Positions 1 through 13,791 of a stretch of 63,251 nucleotides of DNA are shown here, in pieces. A program made the position numbers and the translations under genes. Within the stretch, counting starts at the first letter, position 1; each line of letters begins with the position of its first letter. Under the pieces are notes generated by a model. It saw only the letters and a list, made by a program, of their open reading frames with translations, did not search any database and was not told the DNA's origin. Source of the DNA: Intoshia linei (Eukaryota > Orthonectida > Rhopaluridae); the NCBI GenBank assembly GCA_001642005.1, contig LWCA01000064.1:1-63251 (forward strand), written 5' to 3'.

Positions 1-713
1 AACTTCGCAAAATGTCTACTCGTGCTGAGCACGAGTGGCACGAGGTGGAGAGTCACTACTGGTATTCATATATTTTATTTCCGAAATATTTTATTAACAG
101 TCAGCGACAGCTAGTATGCTAGGAAAAATAAAATCTTTAATACTCAATATAAATTTCATTTAAAAAAAAAAACAGATATTATTTGAGTTAAAATAACAGC
201 ACAAATATTGTTAACTCTGAAATTGTTGTCATTTAGGCTGGGAGACATTTACCTAAAAAAGTAAATTAAAGCTAAAGTTCAACTTTATTTTTACTACCAT
301 ATAAATTTAATTATTGTAAAATATAATTCCGCACTTCAATATCTCTATCGTACTATTTGATTTTATCTTAATACGCATTTTTTTTATAATCTAATTAACT
401 GTATTTTTAATTTTATTTTAATTCAAAATTTAATTTATTAGTTTAAAAAGGTTAAATTCATAAATAAAAAGAATTGATGATATTATTTCGGCATTTTATA
501 ACACTAAACTTATGTTTTGTTCAATATAATAAAAGATTTTACCCTACCACGAAGTAAGCAATTTGATAGCCTAGAACAACTTGTGCTGTTGATATATACA
601 CCATATCAAGAGATGTAAAGGGGTAGAAAGTTTGAATTCAATTGGGAAAGGTTACATTTTTTACCTAGCACAATAGCTGTCGCGTCAAATTATTACTTTA
701 TGAACGTTTTTAG
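1..713. other. Upstream stretch, no complete gene
   Basis: AT-rich sequence with no supported exon. Bases about 62-101 match the cleavage-site-like tail of the modular dispersed repeat seen many times later (the stretch around 'ccgaaatattttattaac'). The first 60 bases are unusually GC-rich for this window (an ATG at 12 opens a short frame) but run straight into that repeat, so I do not call a gene. Upstream exons of the acetyltransferase-like gene may lie here or before the window. Confidence 0.5.
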
Positions 714-1064
714 GAATTGCATAGATTTTTCGACGAAGGTAAATTGTGGCAAATTTCTAAAGAGTCAGACGATAAATCAATAACTAATAAAACGGGAATC
801 GTGCACATTGTTTTTGACTCTGAATACTTTTATACGTACAGCTCAGATATTGCACTAGCCATTTCAATTATACTACATACAATGACAGCTATGATGAAAC
901 TCTCCAATTGCAATAAAGTTTTTGCAAATTTGTATAACCCGTCCAAAGATTCTATGGATTTGTATGAAACATTAGGTTTCTGCTCGGTGAATTCGGATAC
1001 TCCAAAATACGACGAGTTTAATTTTCACGTTCAGTATTGCTATACATTTAAACACCCTTGTTAA
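714..1064 (+). CDS. C-terminal exon of a GNAT-acetyltransferase-like protein (partial)
   Basis: Open frame that starts directly after a splice acceptor (gtttttag at 706-713) and ends at TAA 1062-1064, giving about 117 residues from GAA TTG CAT. It has no plausible start ATG, so it is read as the last exon of a gene whose 5' part is not recognised. The C-terminal half has the pattern typical of GCN5-related N-acetyltransferases: a helix with KVFANLYNPS, then LYETLGF, which resembles the 'N-x-x-(S/A)-x-x-LYxxLGF' end of that fold. The acetyl-CoA loop (Q/RxxGxG/A) is not visible in this exon, and the family call is weak. It lies only 70 bp upstream of SNF5 on the same strand. It could instead be a lineage-specific protein. 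Confidence 0.4.
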   Translation, partial: ELHRFFDEGKLWQISKESDDKSITNKTGIVHIVFDSEYFYTYSSDIALAISIILHTMTAMMKLSNCNKVFANLYNPSKDSMDLYETLGFCSVNSDTPKYDEFNFHVQYCYTFKHPC

Positions 1065-1134
1065 AATTTGTTATTAAAATTATCTGTAAATTTAAATTTA
1101 TTGTAATTCCTATAGTTTTTCTGCTATATATAAA

Positions 1135-2487
1135 ATGAAAAAAATTCGAACGTTTGGTGAAAAACCGAAATGTTTTAAATTGTTAGATAATGAAATGTAC
1201 TATGTTGGATCACAGGTTCGTTCAGCACGTCAGCATGTAACAAATTTAGATCGGTGCGTTTTTACGCATGTTTCGCGGTATATTGTACAAAAAATATCCA
1301 GGTCTCTGGCGCAGACCAATAACACCAGATGAACGACGACTTGTTTGTGAAAAAGGTTCAAAATTTATCCCATTGAAACTAATAATACGCTATAGTCAAT
1401 TTTGGGCCTCAATCATTAGCAACAAATGTTATATTAGTTAAACATTCTGAAATTGACGAAATCTTGAAAGGCAATGGAGATAAATTTAAATTTCCTATAA
1501 CAACCACTGACAACAATTCAGCTCCGTTGTAAATTGATAATTAATCATCATTAATGTTTAGAAGAGAATCAAAAATTAAAAAATCTAATTCTACATGGAT
1601 TCAACCACCGACAGGTTCATATCATTTGGATGCGATTCCTAGTCATACTGCCATTGTTAGGCAAAAAATTAATCAAAATCGTCTTCGATCATTTCCTTTA
1701 TGGTTTTTAGTATCCATAAATTTATTTATTTTCGTTTCAGCTTTGACGATTTGAATTACAAGGAACTAATTAATAATGCAAAAAATAAGAATGAATTGAT
1801 TCCCATCAGATTGGACATGGAAATTGAAGGTCAAAAGTTGAGAGATTGTTTCAATTGGAATAGAAGTGGTAAATCTAATTTAAATCTTTATATGAATTTA
1901 TTTATTCTAGAAAAACTAATAACACCAAACAAATTTGCTCAAATTTTGTGTGAAGATCTTCAATTAAACCCAAACAATTTTGTACATGCTATTACGAGCT
2001 CCATTTGTAACCAACTTGAAAACTATCCGGTAGATCCCAGCAAAGCCATGACCAATGATCATCGTGTTGTTATTAAGGTTTTTTATTTTTTTATTTAAAA
2101 TTTTTTGATATTCAAATTTAGTTAAACATTCACACCGGTAATATTTCACTTATTGATCAGTTTGAATGGGATATTTCTCAAACACTAGTGACTCCAGAAC
2201 AATTCGCTAAAAAATATTGTGGCGAAATGGGATTGGGTGGTGAATTTTGTTCTATTGTAGCGTATGCTATAAGAGGTCAGATTGGTTGGCAACTTCAAAC
2301 TTTTGCTTTCAGGTATCAGTAAAATTTAATTTTATTTAATGGTAAAATTAGTGAATCACCTTTACCAGTTATCGATGTCCCCATTCGAAGCAATACAGAA
2401 TCTGAGCAGTGGGGTCCTGTTTTAGAAATGTTGACTGACGCAGAAATTGAAAAGAAAATACGCGATCAGGACAGAAACACTAGGTAA
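1135..2487 (+). CDS. SMARCB1: SNF5/SMARCB1 (INI1, Snr1) chromatin-remodelling subunit
   Basis: Core subunit of SWI/SNF (BAF) remodelling complexes in the nucleus. Eight exons: 1135-1215, 1250-1355, 1396-1528, 1562-1702, 1741-1868, 1911-2077, 2122-2312, 2352-2487. They join in frame to 360 aa (human 385). The N-terminal winged-helix region is clear (TFGEKP-like start, then [19 protein letters not shown]). The first SNF5 repeat begins near residue 177 ([15 protein letters not shown]) and the second near 253 ([16 protein letters not shown]). The C-terminal helix [18 protein letters not shown] then ends at TAA 2485-2487. The start ATG matches the family's N-terminus. Introns are 34, 40, 33, 38, 42, 44 and 39 nt. 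The 42-nt intron has no in-frame stop, so retention would insert 14 residues. The protein stops before the last arginines of the usual basic tail; a missed final exon is possible because AG|GTAAAT overlaps the stop. Confidence 0.95.
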
Positions 2488-2734
2488 ATTTAATTTAATG
2501 CTATGAAACTCACACAATTTATTTGACTAGTGTATTTGAAAAAAGAATTTATTTATTTATTAATAGTACGCCATCTCTATTATTTACAATGTACATTATA
2601 GTCGAATATTTATACATAATGACTAGCTAAATTCATTCCAGTGGATTGTTATGTACTTCGTACATAAAAATAACTAGCTCTGCCGATGGCACACTTTTTT
2701 AATTCTATCAAAAAAATAAATTTAATAATAAAAT

Positions 2735-4325
2735 CTTACATAAAAATGGTACTATTCACTATTACCAATCCTTTATAGTAGTGCACCCAAATTTGTTTTA
2801 CTATGGACTGGTCATTTGACAATAAAATTAAAGTGAATGATTTCACTTAAAATGTTTATAAAAGTAAGACATAATGTTCGAATTTTTACGGTGAGAAATA
2901 TTTTGTAATTTTAAATATGGCATATTCATTACTAATTAAATCTAAGTTAACATTAATTTTTCTATATGTGAGAAAATGGGTTAAACCATCTCCCAATGTG
3001 ACACGATATATCTCGATAACTACTAGAGTAAATTATTTCAAATTTTACATGACATCTTCAATTAGCATAAATACTATAATTCTAAAAAATTTTAAAATAA
3101 AAGCCAAAGAGTAGCTTGGGAGAAATTGGAATTTTTGTTTCTGTGAGTTTTCTCAATAAATGTTTACATAGATAAACATATTTTTACCAACTTTTACTTT
3201 ACATCTTTTACTTGTGTAAAATTGAATGTTTGTCGGTGTTTTGAGTGTTTATTTAAAAAATTAACAGTCGTATAATTAAAAACTCAATTTCTGATACTGT
3301 TTTTTTCAGGGGATGTTGATATCTATGTTTCATTTTACGAATTTGAATCTTTCAGGATCAAAAACCCAATATTCCCTTTTTTTTAAAAATAAAATCACCT
3401 CAAAAATTTAATAAAACATAACTTCAAAAACGATTTTTAAAATAATTAAAATTGTCGTAAATATCAACCTCAGAAACGCACACTTTCATGGTCGAAATCA
3501 CAAATTAACCTTTGTTTTAAAATTTTATAAAACATACGTTCTGGGATAGTTTTTAATACTATAAGCATTATTATAAATGGCAACCTCCAAAAAGTGCATT
3601 TTTACAATCAAAATTCTAGATTACTTTTTTTTTAAAAAATATAAGCAGCCCTAGAATTTAAAAAAATTACAGTTATATCCAGTCAATACACAAAAAATTT
3701 CAATTTGACAAAGTGACGCCTTCACGGTCCAAAAAGGACTTTAGTAGATTTTTTTTTTATATCCCGAAATATTTTTTTAAAGTTTGTTTGAGTTCGTTAA
3801 TTATTGATATAAAATATTTTTTACTTATTCAAAGCAGATGCTGAATATATACCATCACATTAAAAAAGAAAATTACGGTATTTATTTAATTTTATTTTTT
3901 ATAGAATTTAAGTTATTTATGACAATTTTTAGGTTTGTACTGTGTTATTTTTAATATTATACATTCAGATCTGAGTTTTCTGAACATCCCATAATTTGAA
4001 CATTAACAGTCTGAATACATTTCCATAATACAACTATAGAAATTTCCTATTTTAATTTGAACATTGAACGGAAAATATTTTGAATGCAAAGACAATTCAA
4101 CTACATTAATTATTATCATTTTATAGCGTGATTTTTCATTTTATATATTGTATATCTGTATTTCTAATATATTAAAAAAATTGGATCAATTTGTTTAAAA
4201 TTATTTACACAAATGTTATCAAAGTTAAATTTAAGTGGGATTAATACACCGGTTCGTGGTAAAACAAGTTTAGGAACCACTTTTTAAAAGATTCATAATA
4301 GTGAATAGTAGGATTTTTATGTAAT
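2735..4325. repeat. Element bounded by 30-bp inverted repeats
   Basis: Bases 2735-2764 (cttacataaaaatgg...) and 4296-4325 are near-perfect inverted repeats: 27 of 30 positions match by eye, sharing ACTATTCACTATTA. The 1.5 kb between them includes the modular repeat at 3205-3790 and no ORF. A non-autonomous inverted-repeat transposon with a nested insertion is the simplest reading. No clear target duplication was found, so the true ends may lie slightly outside the arms. Confidence 0.45.
3205..3790 (+). repeat. Modular dispersed repeat (family M), copy 1
   Basis: First full-looking copy of the window's most abundant repeat. It starts near 'acttgtgtaaaattgaatgt' and runs through successive units with the phrases TTCACGGTC, CCTTTTTT, CTAGAATTT and TTCTGGGATAG at roughly 110-130 bp spacing. 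No coding capacity. Further copies lie near 12.0, 15.6, 17.1, 28.6, 29.7, 33.7-34.6, 40.1, 41.1, 45.9, 47.3, 55.0, 57.4 and 60.6 kb, in both orientations. Confidence 0.75.
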
Positions 4326-4670
4326 ATTTTTGTGGTAGAATTAAAACAGTTCACCTTCGAGAAGATCTAGTTGCTGTTTGTACTTGGTACAACCAGTCAA
4401 GATAGTAACAATATAAGATTAAATATAAGTACGGACATTATAAGTGGAATCAAATATTTTATTCAAATTGTAGGAATTTGACTACGATTGAATAAAAGTT
4501 TTTGGTTTAAATTCGATAATACAAGCTTTTTCTGGTCATATTGTTTTGAGATATAAAGTATTTTTCTTCGAATGGTGGCTCTATAAAGTTGTTTCTACTA
4601 CTGACCTAAGTCATCTGTTCTATAATTCATAGCACAGAAAAAAGTAACGTTATAATATATGACTAGTGAT

Positions 4671-4730
4671 CAGGGGTGTCAATTATGCGGCCCCAAATTA
4701 TGGAATGTGCGGACCGCGTTATAATATAAA
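4671..4730 (+). mobile_element. hAT-like terminal fragment
   Basis: Starts CAGGGGTGTCAATTATGCGG, a typical hAT-superfamily terminal sequence, and is locally GC-rich against the AT-rich background. The opposite end was not found, so only this end is reported. No transposase ORF. Confidence 0.4.
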
Positions 4731-6693
4731 TTTTTATTTTTTACACATATTTTTGATTTTACAGTTTTTTCATATATTTTTTATGATTTATTTATTAATT
4801 ATTACAATTTTCACATTATTTTTATTTTATTCCATTTTTATTGTTTCATATTTAATATTTTGAATTAAAATTATTATAAATTAATTAAATCTGTTAGTTT
4901 TAACAAGTTTGTTTTCCCGCATCTAAGGTTCAAAAATATGAATAAATGACACAAAAAATTATATTTTGAAATCCATTCCTTGTTGGAATTTCCGACCTTG
5001 ACAAAACCCATGATTTATGTTTTAGAATAATTAAAATAAATTGTAGATTCATAATTCGCAAATTATAAATGTAATTGACAATAAATTTAAAAATAATTAG
5101 TGTCTGTAATTATAGACATTATAATCCAATTTTACGATACTTTTCTTTGCAGGTTTATGTGAATGATTGATGATTTCATGAACTTGTTTTTATTCAGTTC
5201 TTCCAAATGAGACTATTATTGGAAAAATGTGCCAGTTTATAAAATAATTTCTTATAGATAAACAAATTGACTTAATGTTACATTTGACAGACCAAAAATC
5301 TAGTAATTTTGCAGCTGTAGAATAATAATACGTTTTCTTTATGTCTAATTTTAATCCAATGTGAGTGGATACAACTAACTTTAAATACCATTGAAGCTAT
5401 AAATTAATAACACTAAACAATTTCCTATTCTTTAGGTGTGTCGAGATTTCATTTGGGCTTAATTTAAATCCAATATAATTGCACTAACATTGTAAATTAA
5501 CTTGTCAAATGTTTAGTACCTTGAGATGGAAATTTAATGTTTGACCATTTACTTACAATTAATATTTTATTTTAGACGAATGCGTCGAGTGGCAAACATA
5601 CCTACACAATGGTAAATTGTATAATGTAAAATTTGAATAAACACTACAATTATAATTGTCAATTTTTCATCGACTCAAGTGTAACCTGCAAATGTTATGT
5701 CTGGTAATTGAAAATTTGAAAAGGTATTTATTCGACATTAAATAAAGTCTACCATATTTTAAGCATGTGCTCGTGTACTATTATCTTACCTCATCAACAC
5801 ATGTTTTAAAGGTGTTTAATGTCATCGTCCCCACTTTATCTGTGCATATAAAACAGTCACCATTTATTACTAATTTTTACAATTGCATCATAAAATTCAA
5901 CTTCCATTCAATTCAAACAAGTCTAGTGTGTTATCATTCACTGTGCAATTGTTAATAAGCGCAAACAATACACGTGAATGTAGTTTGTAAAGACGCAGTG
6001 TAATTGCAATCTGTGCGTTAAATCGAAATAGACACCTTTATACCTTAAATTTACCTGGAAATTATATATTAAAGTTCTATTCAATCTTCACTTCACGGTG
6101 CTTTTGATAAAGTGAATTTGAACATCAACATTAATTCATAAATAGTAAAATATTGAGGTAATTAAATTTTTGCATTTTAATAAATAGATGGTAATTATCT
6201 GGAATTAAACATTAAACTTACTACAATACTTGATGCACGTTTGTTGAAGCATAACGTAATTATTATTTAGTGAGAATTGTTGATTAGTAGTTGTACGATT
6301 ATCCGAATTTTGGCTTTAAATTCCATGCTGTTACATTTTGACTTGACGTGAAATTGTTTACTTTTACAGCACACGTACGTGTATCTATCGCACCGGATCT
6401 ACTATTCACTTAACAATTTTAACAGACCTTGAATTAATTTATACATTCATTTACAAAATTTATTTTACGAAAACGTTTCAAATTTTACATTCGTCTTAAA
6501 GGTATTTTTGTGTAATATTATTAAGCTTAAACACACTAAGTGTATTTCATTTAAAGAATCGATATTTCAAATGAAATTGTATACCTCATCTCTTGAGTTC
6601 GGTCTGTAATTTTAGCTTGTAGTATTTGCGACATCAATTTGCATACCTCCAGTATGTAACGGAAATGTGTTTATAGTTAAATGAGATAGCTAA

Positions 6694-10142
<3,449 letters not shown>

Positions 10143-11042
10143 TTCATGACATTATTCATATTTCAATTGTCAATTACCCATATTAATTTTAACTTGTATG
10201 CTGTTTTTTTATATTATTGTGAATTTAGTTTATATATACAATTCATATTAAATCGTTATTTATAATTTTTATCACTTTGCAAAATTAACACATGTCACGT
10301 TATCGATATTTTTCGTCCTAAACAAAAGTCAAAATTAGTGATGCGTAGTTTTAATGTTGGGAATTGGTTCATTTGTTGAAATTTGATAGCGTATTAAAAT
10401 TTAATTTGAAATTTTTTCAAGTGTGACGGTGTGACGTACTAATGATGTACTGGACAATAGATTTTGTTTATCATTAAATGATTGGATAAATGATAAATCT
10501 AAATGAATATTTAATTAAAATTCTTATTATTTCGCCTGATCAGTTGTAGTACATAATGTATGCAGCACTATGTTTCCATTTCCTTATCTCAAGTACAATT
10601 ATCCATTCTATTATATTTTACTTTACTGTTTTACTACAAGAAATACTATATTGTTTTGTTTATCAATTTTAATTAGTAACGAAATTTAAAGCTTTTGTTA
10701 TTAATAAATCATAAATGTCACTCAAAACCTAAATTAAATCTTAAAATATCGAAAACTGAAATTAACTTGAGAGTATAATGTATTTACATTATTTCAATTT
10801 ATATAAATGAAGGATGCACTTACTTAGTTACGTTGTATAACATACATTAAAAATAGTTAATTAATAAGAGTTTTAGCCATTACTCTGTCCACTTCTTAGC
10901 GTTTATGTTCAAGTAAAAAAATTTCGCTTCAAGTAAAATAATGTTAAATTAATTAAATGATGCGTTATAAATATTAAATTAGACGCTGAAACTATCAAAT
11001 TAGTCGGAGCATTAAATAGTATCCATTATTTAATATACAATA

Positions 11043-12008
11043 GAGCTATTCCAATTTGGACTTTTTTAAAATTTAAAAAAGACACATATAAACAAAAATC
11101 TTCATTTAATTTGCTGCATAATGATATCAATATTTTTTATTTTCTTCACAAAAAACCCCGCGTATTTACCATTTCCTGTTCTCTTAACATTTTTCATTGT
11201 AGTTTCCACGCATTTGTTATAATTTTAAGATTTAACATAGATCATGTGACAATAATCATAGTAATTGAAAAAAATCAAAAAAAAATTATATATTTTAGAC
11301 ACAGTATACCGACAAACTTTTCGTTTTTAAAAAAAATGATATAATTTAAAAACAAAAACATGAATTTAACTGGTTAAAATATTTTAAATGCTTCTACTCA
11401 AATATTTTTTAAGTACTATTATAAAAAAATAATTTTTGTAAGTTAATAATATTAAAAGTAAAACAAATTTAAAAATAATATAAATATAATTCATCACTTT
11501 TGTGAATATTTTATTATCGCAGATACTATTTATATTTTTTTACATAGAAAATTAATACGAATTTAACAAACAAATATGAATTAAATTTGTTTATGGTTTT
11601 TGCACATATATTTTCAACTTTAATAACTTTAATAACTTTAAACTTTAAAACTTGTGAAACTTTAATAGTTAATTTACTAACATTAATTAATCATTATTTT
11701 AATGTCGAAAATTTTCTTTCACCAGGTTCAATCGTCATTATTATCCCATTTGATTTAACAAAATATGAAAATATTTCGGACATCTCTTGTAAACTTTAAA
11801 ATTGCTATTATTTAAATTTATTAACATGTCAACAGATTATTAAAATTTTCAATAAACTAACTGAGAAATAATAAAATGAAAACTTTAAACTTCAAGACGT
11901 GTTTTTTTGAATAAAAATTAAAAATATTAATATCATTCTGCAGCAAATTATGCGGGGTCTATATTATTGTATATATGTCATTTTTATATTAGTAAAATGG
12001 AATAGCCC
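11043..12008. mobile_element. Inverted-repeat element D, copy 1
   Basis: Begins GAGCTATTCCAATTTGG and ends AAAATGGAATAGCCC, so the termini are inverted G(A/G)GCTATTCCA. About 966 bp, no transposase. The left part is shared with a second copy at 16255, including a conserved 'aaaccccgc' block; that copy carries an insertion which this one lacks. Superfamily unknown; no clear target duplication. Confidence 0.55.
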
Positions 12009-12039
12009 AAATATACATGTATTTTCAATTAAAATTCTA

Positions 12040-12485
12040 GGGTTGTTTTGATTTTTAAAAAAATGAGTAATCTGAGGTTTTTGACCGTGAAAGTTATCTT
12101 TTTTGAGGTTACCATTCATCATAATGCTTATGACTTTAAAAACTATCCCAGAATTTATGTTGTATGAAATTCTAGGACATTAAATTTTTACAAAAAAGGG
12201 TAATTTGTGGTTTTCACCGTGATATTATTACCGATATAAGATTTTTAAATAGAAAATATAACAATGTTGATCAGTTTAAAATCATTATCAGATTGTGTAG
12301 TTTTTATAATTATAAGACGGGTTTGAATATAAAAAAAAGATAATTGGGGTTTTTTATATTGAAGGACTCAATTTCTGAAAATAAAATTTACGGTTAAACA
12401 TAACCCTCGAAAAACTGTTATAGAAATATGGAGATTTAAAATTAAACTTCTTTTTACTTTCTTAAATAAACTGGAACACACAGAA
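12040..12485 (-). repeat. Modular repeat M, copy 2
   Basis: Reverse-orientation partial copy, recognised by gtttttgaccgtgaaag, the ccagaatttatgttg block and the terminal 'aacacacagaaca'. Non-coding. Confidence 0.65.
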
Positions 12486-12506
12486 CAATATATGGTCTAT
12501 AATTAT

Positions 12507-12548
12507 AGTCTATATATTATAATATCTCTATAATATATATTATAGACT
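12507..12548. repeat. AT-rich palindrome
   Basis: AGTCTATA at the left mirrors TATAGACT at the right, with a near-perfect AT-rich inverted arm between them (about 19 bp each side of a CTCT centre). It can form a hairpin. It sits between repeats M2 and E1, and its function is unknown. Confidence 0.6.
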
Positions 12549-12605
12549 CTGATTTTAATATATCATTAAGGAAAAATTATAATTTATACGTTACTATGCA
12601 ATGCA

Positions 12606-13328
12606 ATTAGTGATTGTGATTTCCCGGGAAATGACAAAAGTCGAGAACCGGGAAATTTAATTTAATGAAATAATACCAATCTTAGATTTACAAAATTTAA
12701 ACGTCTTTTAAACGCGTTCTACGTTTTGTAACGAAATTATAAGCAGTAGAGAAATTTCTTTCATTTTGTGTTGACGTAGGTTGAACGGTCATAAGGGCTT
12801 CCTTTAATTTTAACAATCTTGATGATAGCGTTCCACTTCGTAACAAATCATAATATTTTTCAAAATAATATTGGAAAAACAGGATAATGCTCTTAAGCGT
12901 TAGTAATTTGTGGTTGGAATAAGAGGTTTTTAAAAAAAGTATTGGAAAAAGGATATTTTTCCATTAAGGGCTGGAAAATTAAATTTTTTATTTGTAGTTT
13001 GATAAAGTAGATTTTTTTGATAAGATTTCGTAAAATCGGATTTTTGAAAAAAATATCAGTGTAAGTCAATTTTTCCATGAAGGCTTGAAATGGTATTTTT
13101 GTTTGATTAAATTTTATTAGCGGTGGGATTTTTGAAATAATAAATTTTAAATATTATAATATAATCATATTTTCATAGTAATAACAAACATAAATCAAAT
13201 ACAGGTATGTCTCAATTTTTTTCGGAAAATCCCGGAAAATCGTAAAAATCCCGCGAAATTTAATTTTCGGAAATTATTAAATATCCCGGGAATTATGTTC
13301 CGGTTTTTTTCCCCGGCATAATCACTAA
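12606..13328. mobile_element. Inverted-repeat element E, copy 1, with 10-bp direct repeat
   Basis: Starts ATTAGTGATTGTG and ends CATAATCACTAA, so it has inverted termini. It is flanked by identical ATGCAATGCA at 12596-12605 and 13329-13338. Inside each end lie CCGGG-rich blocks. The interior holds family-A-like degenerate units. No ORF of note. A related element at about 45776-46260 has the same end blocks but a modular repeat inside. Confidence 0.6.
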
Positions 13329-13379
13329 ATGCAATGCATGCGATGCAAAAAGAATAAAAAACCCTATTTTTTAGAATAA

Positions 13380-13434
13380 ATTTCTCAATTACCCACTCGT
13401 GGGTAAAAACGCACAGGTTGGGAATCATTGCACT
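13380..13434 (-). mobile_element. Solo end of hAT-like element F
   Basis: Reverse complement begins CAATGATTCCCAACCTGTG followed by TACCCACGAGTGGGTAATT, which are the end and the short palindrome of element F (full copies at 15268 and 28441). Only this end remains. Confidence 0.55.
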
Positions 13435-13791
13435 CAAAGAAAACAATGCAACTCACTCAAAGAAAAATTTAGTCTTCCATTGAAGTCATCAGAGTTTCAC
13501 ACAGTATGGGAACATTTTAGTCAGTAAGTTAGTTATTAACGTTATATTCATTAATTGTAATTGTAAGTTAATTAATAATTCGAATTATGAACTATTAAAC
13601 AAGAATTAAAAAATAATTGCACAAAATACAATCAAGAAGGAGGTTTAATCATAAAAAATTGAGGTAGTCTCATAGCACACTCGTAGAATATTTTTATGGT
13701 GATTTACTGTTTTAATGTTGATAACAATATTTTAAAGATAAAAGTATATTGATTTTAAAAATATTTTCTATAACGACATTTTAACGATACT

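Larger units (their letters stand above)
10143..13791. other. Intergenic repeat block, ZEB to SEC62
   Basis: 3.6 kb with no supported exon. An ATTAAA near 10248 may be the ZEB poly(A) signal. The rest is largely repeats: element D1 (11043-12008), a modular repeat (about 12040-12485), a palindrome (12507-12548), element E1 (12606-13328) and an element-F end (13380-13434). The open frames here are AT-rich chance ORFs inside repeats. Confidence 0.65.

Noticed and set aside
2520-2570. Possible last SNF5 exon (SVFEKR...)
   Set aside because: It does not resemble the conserved arginine-rich tail. The simple stop at 2485 is kept.
4666-4863. Small hydrophobic ORF
   Set aside because: It starts inside a hAT-like end and is AT-rich low complexity.
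11111-11799. Two open frames of 70-77 codons
   Set aside because: Both lie inside element D, with no splice context and no conservation pattern.
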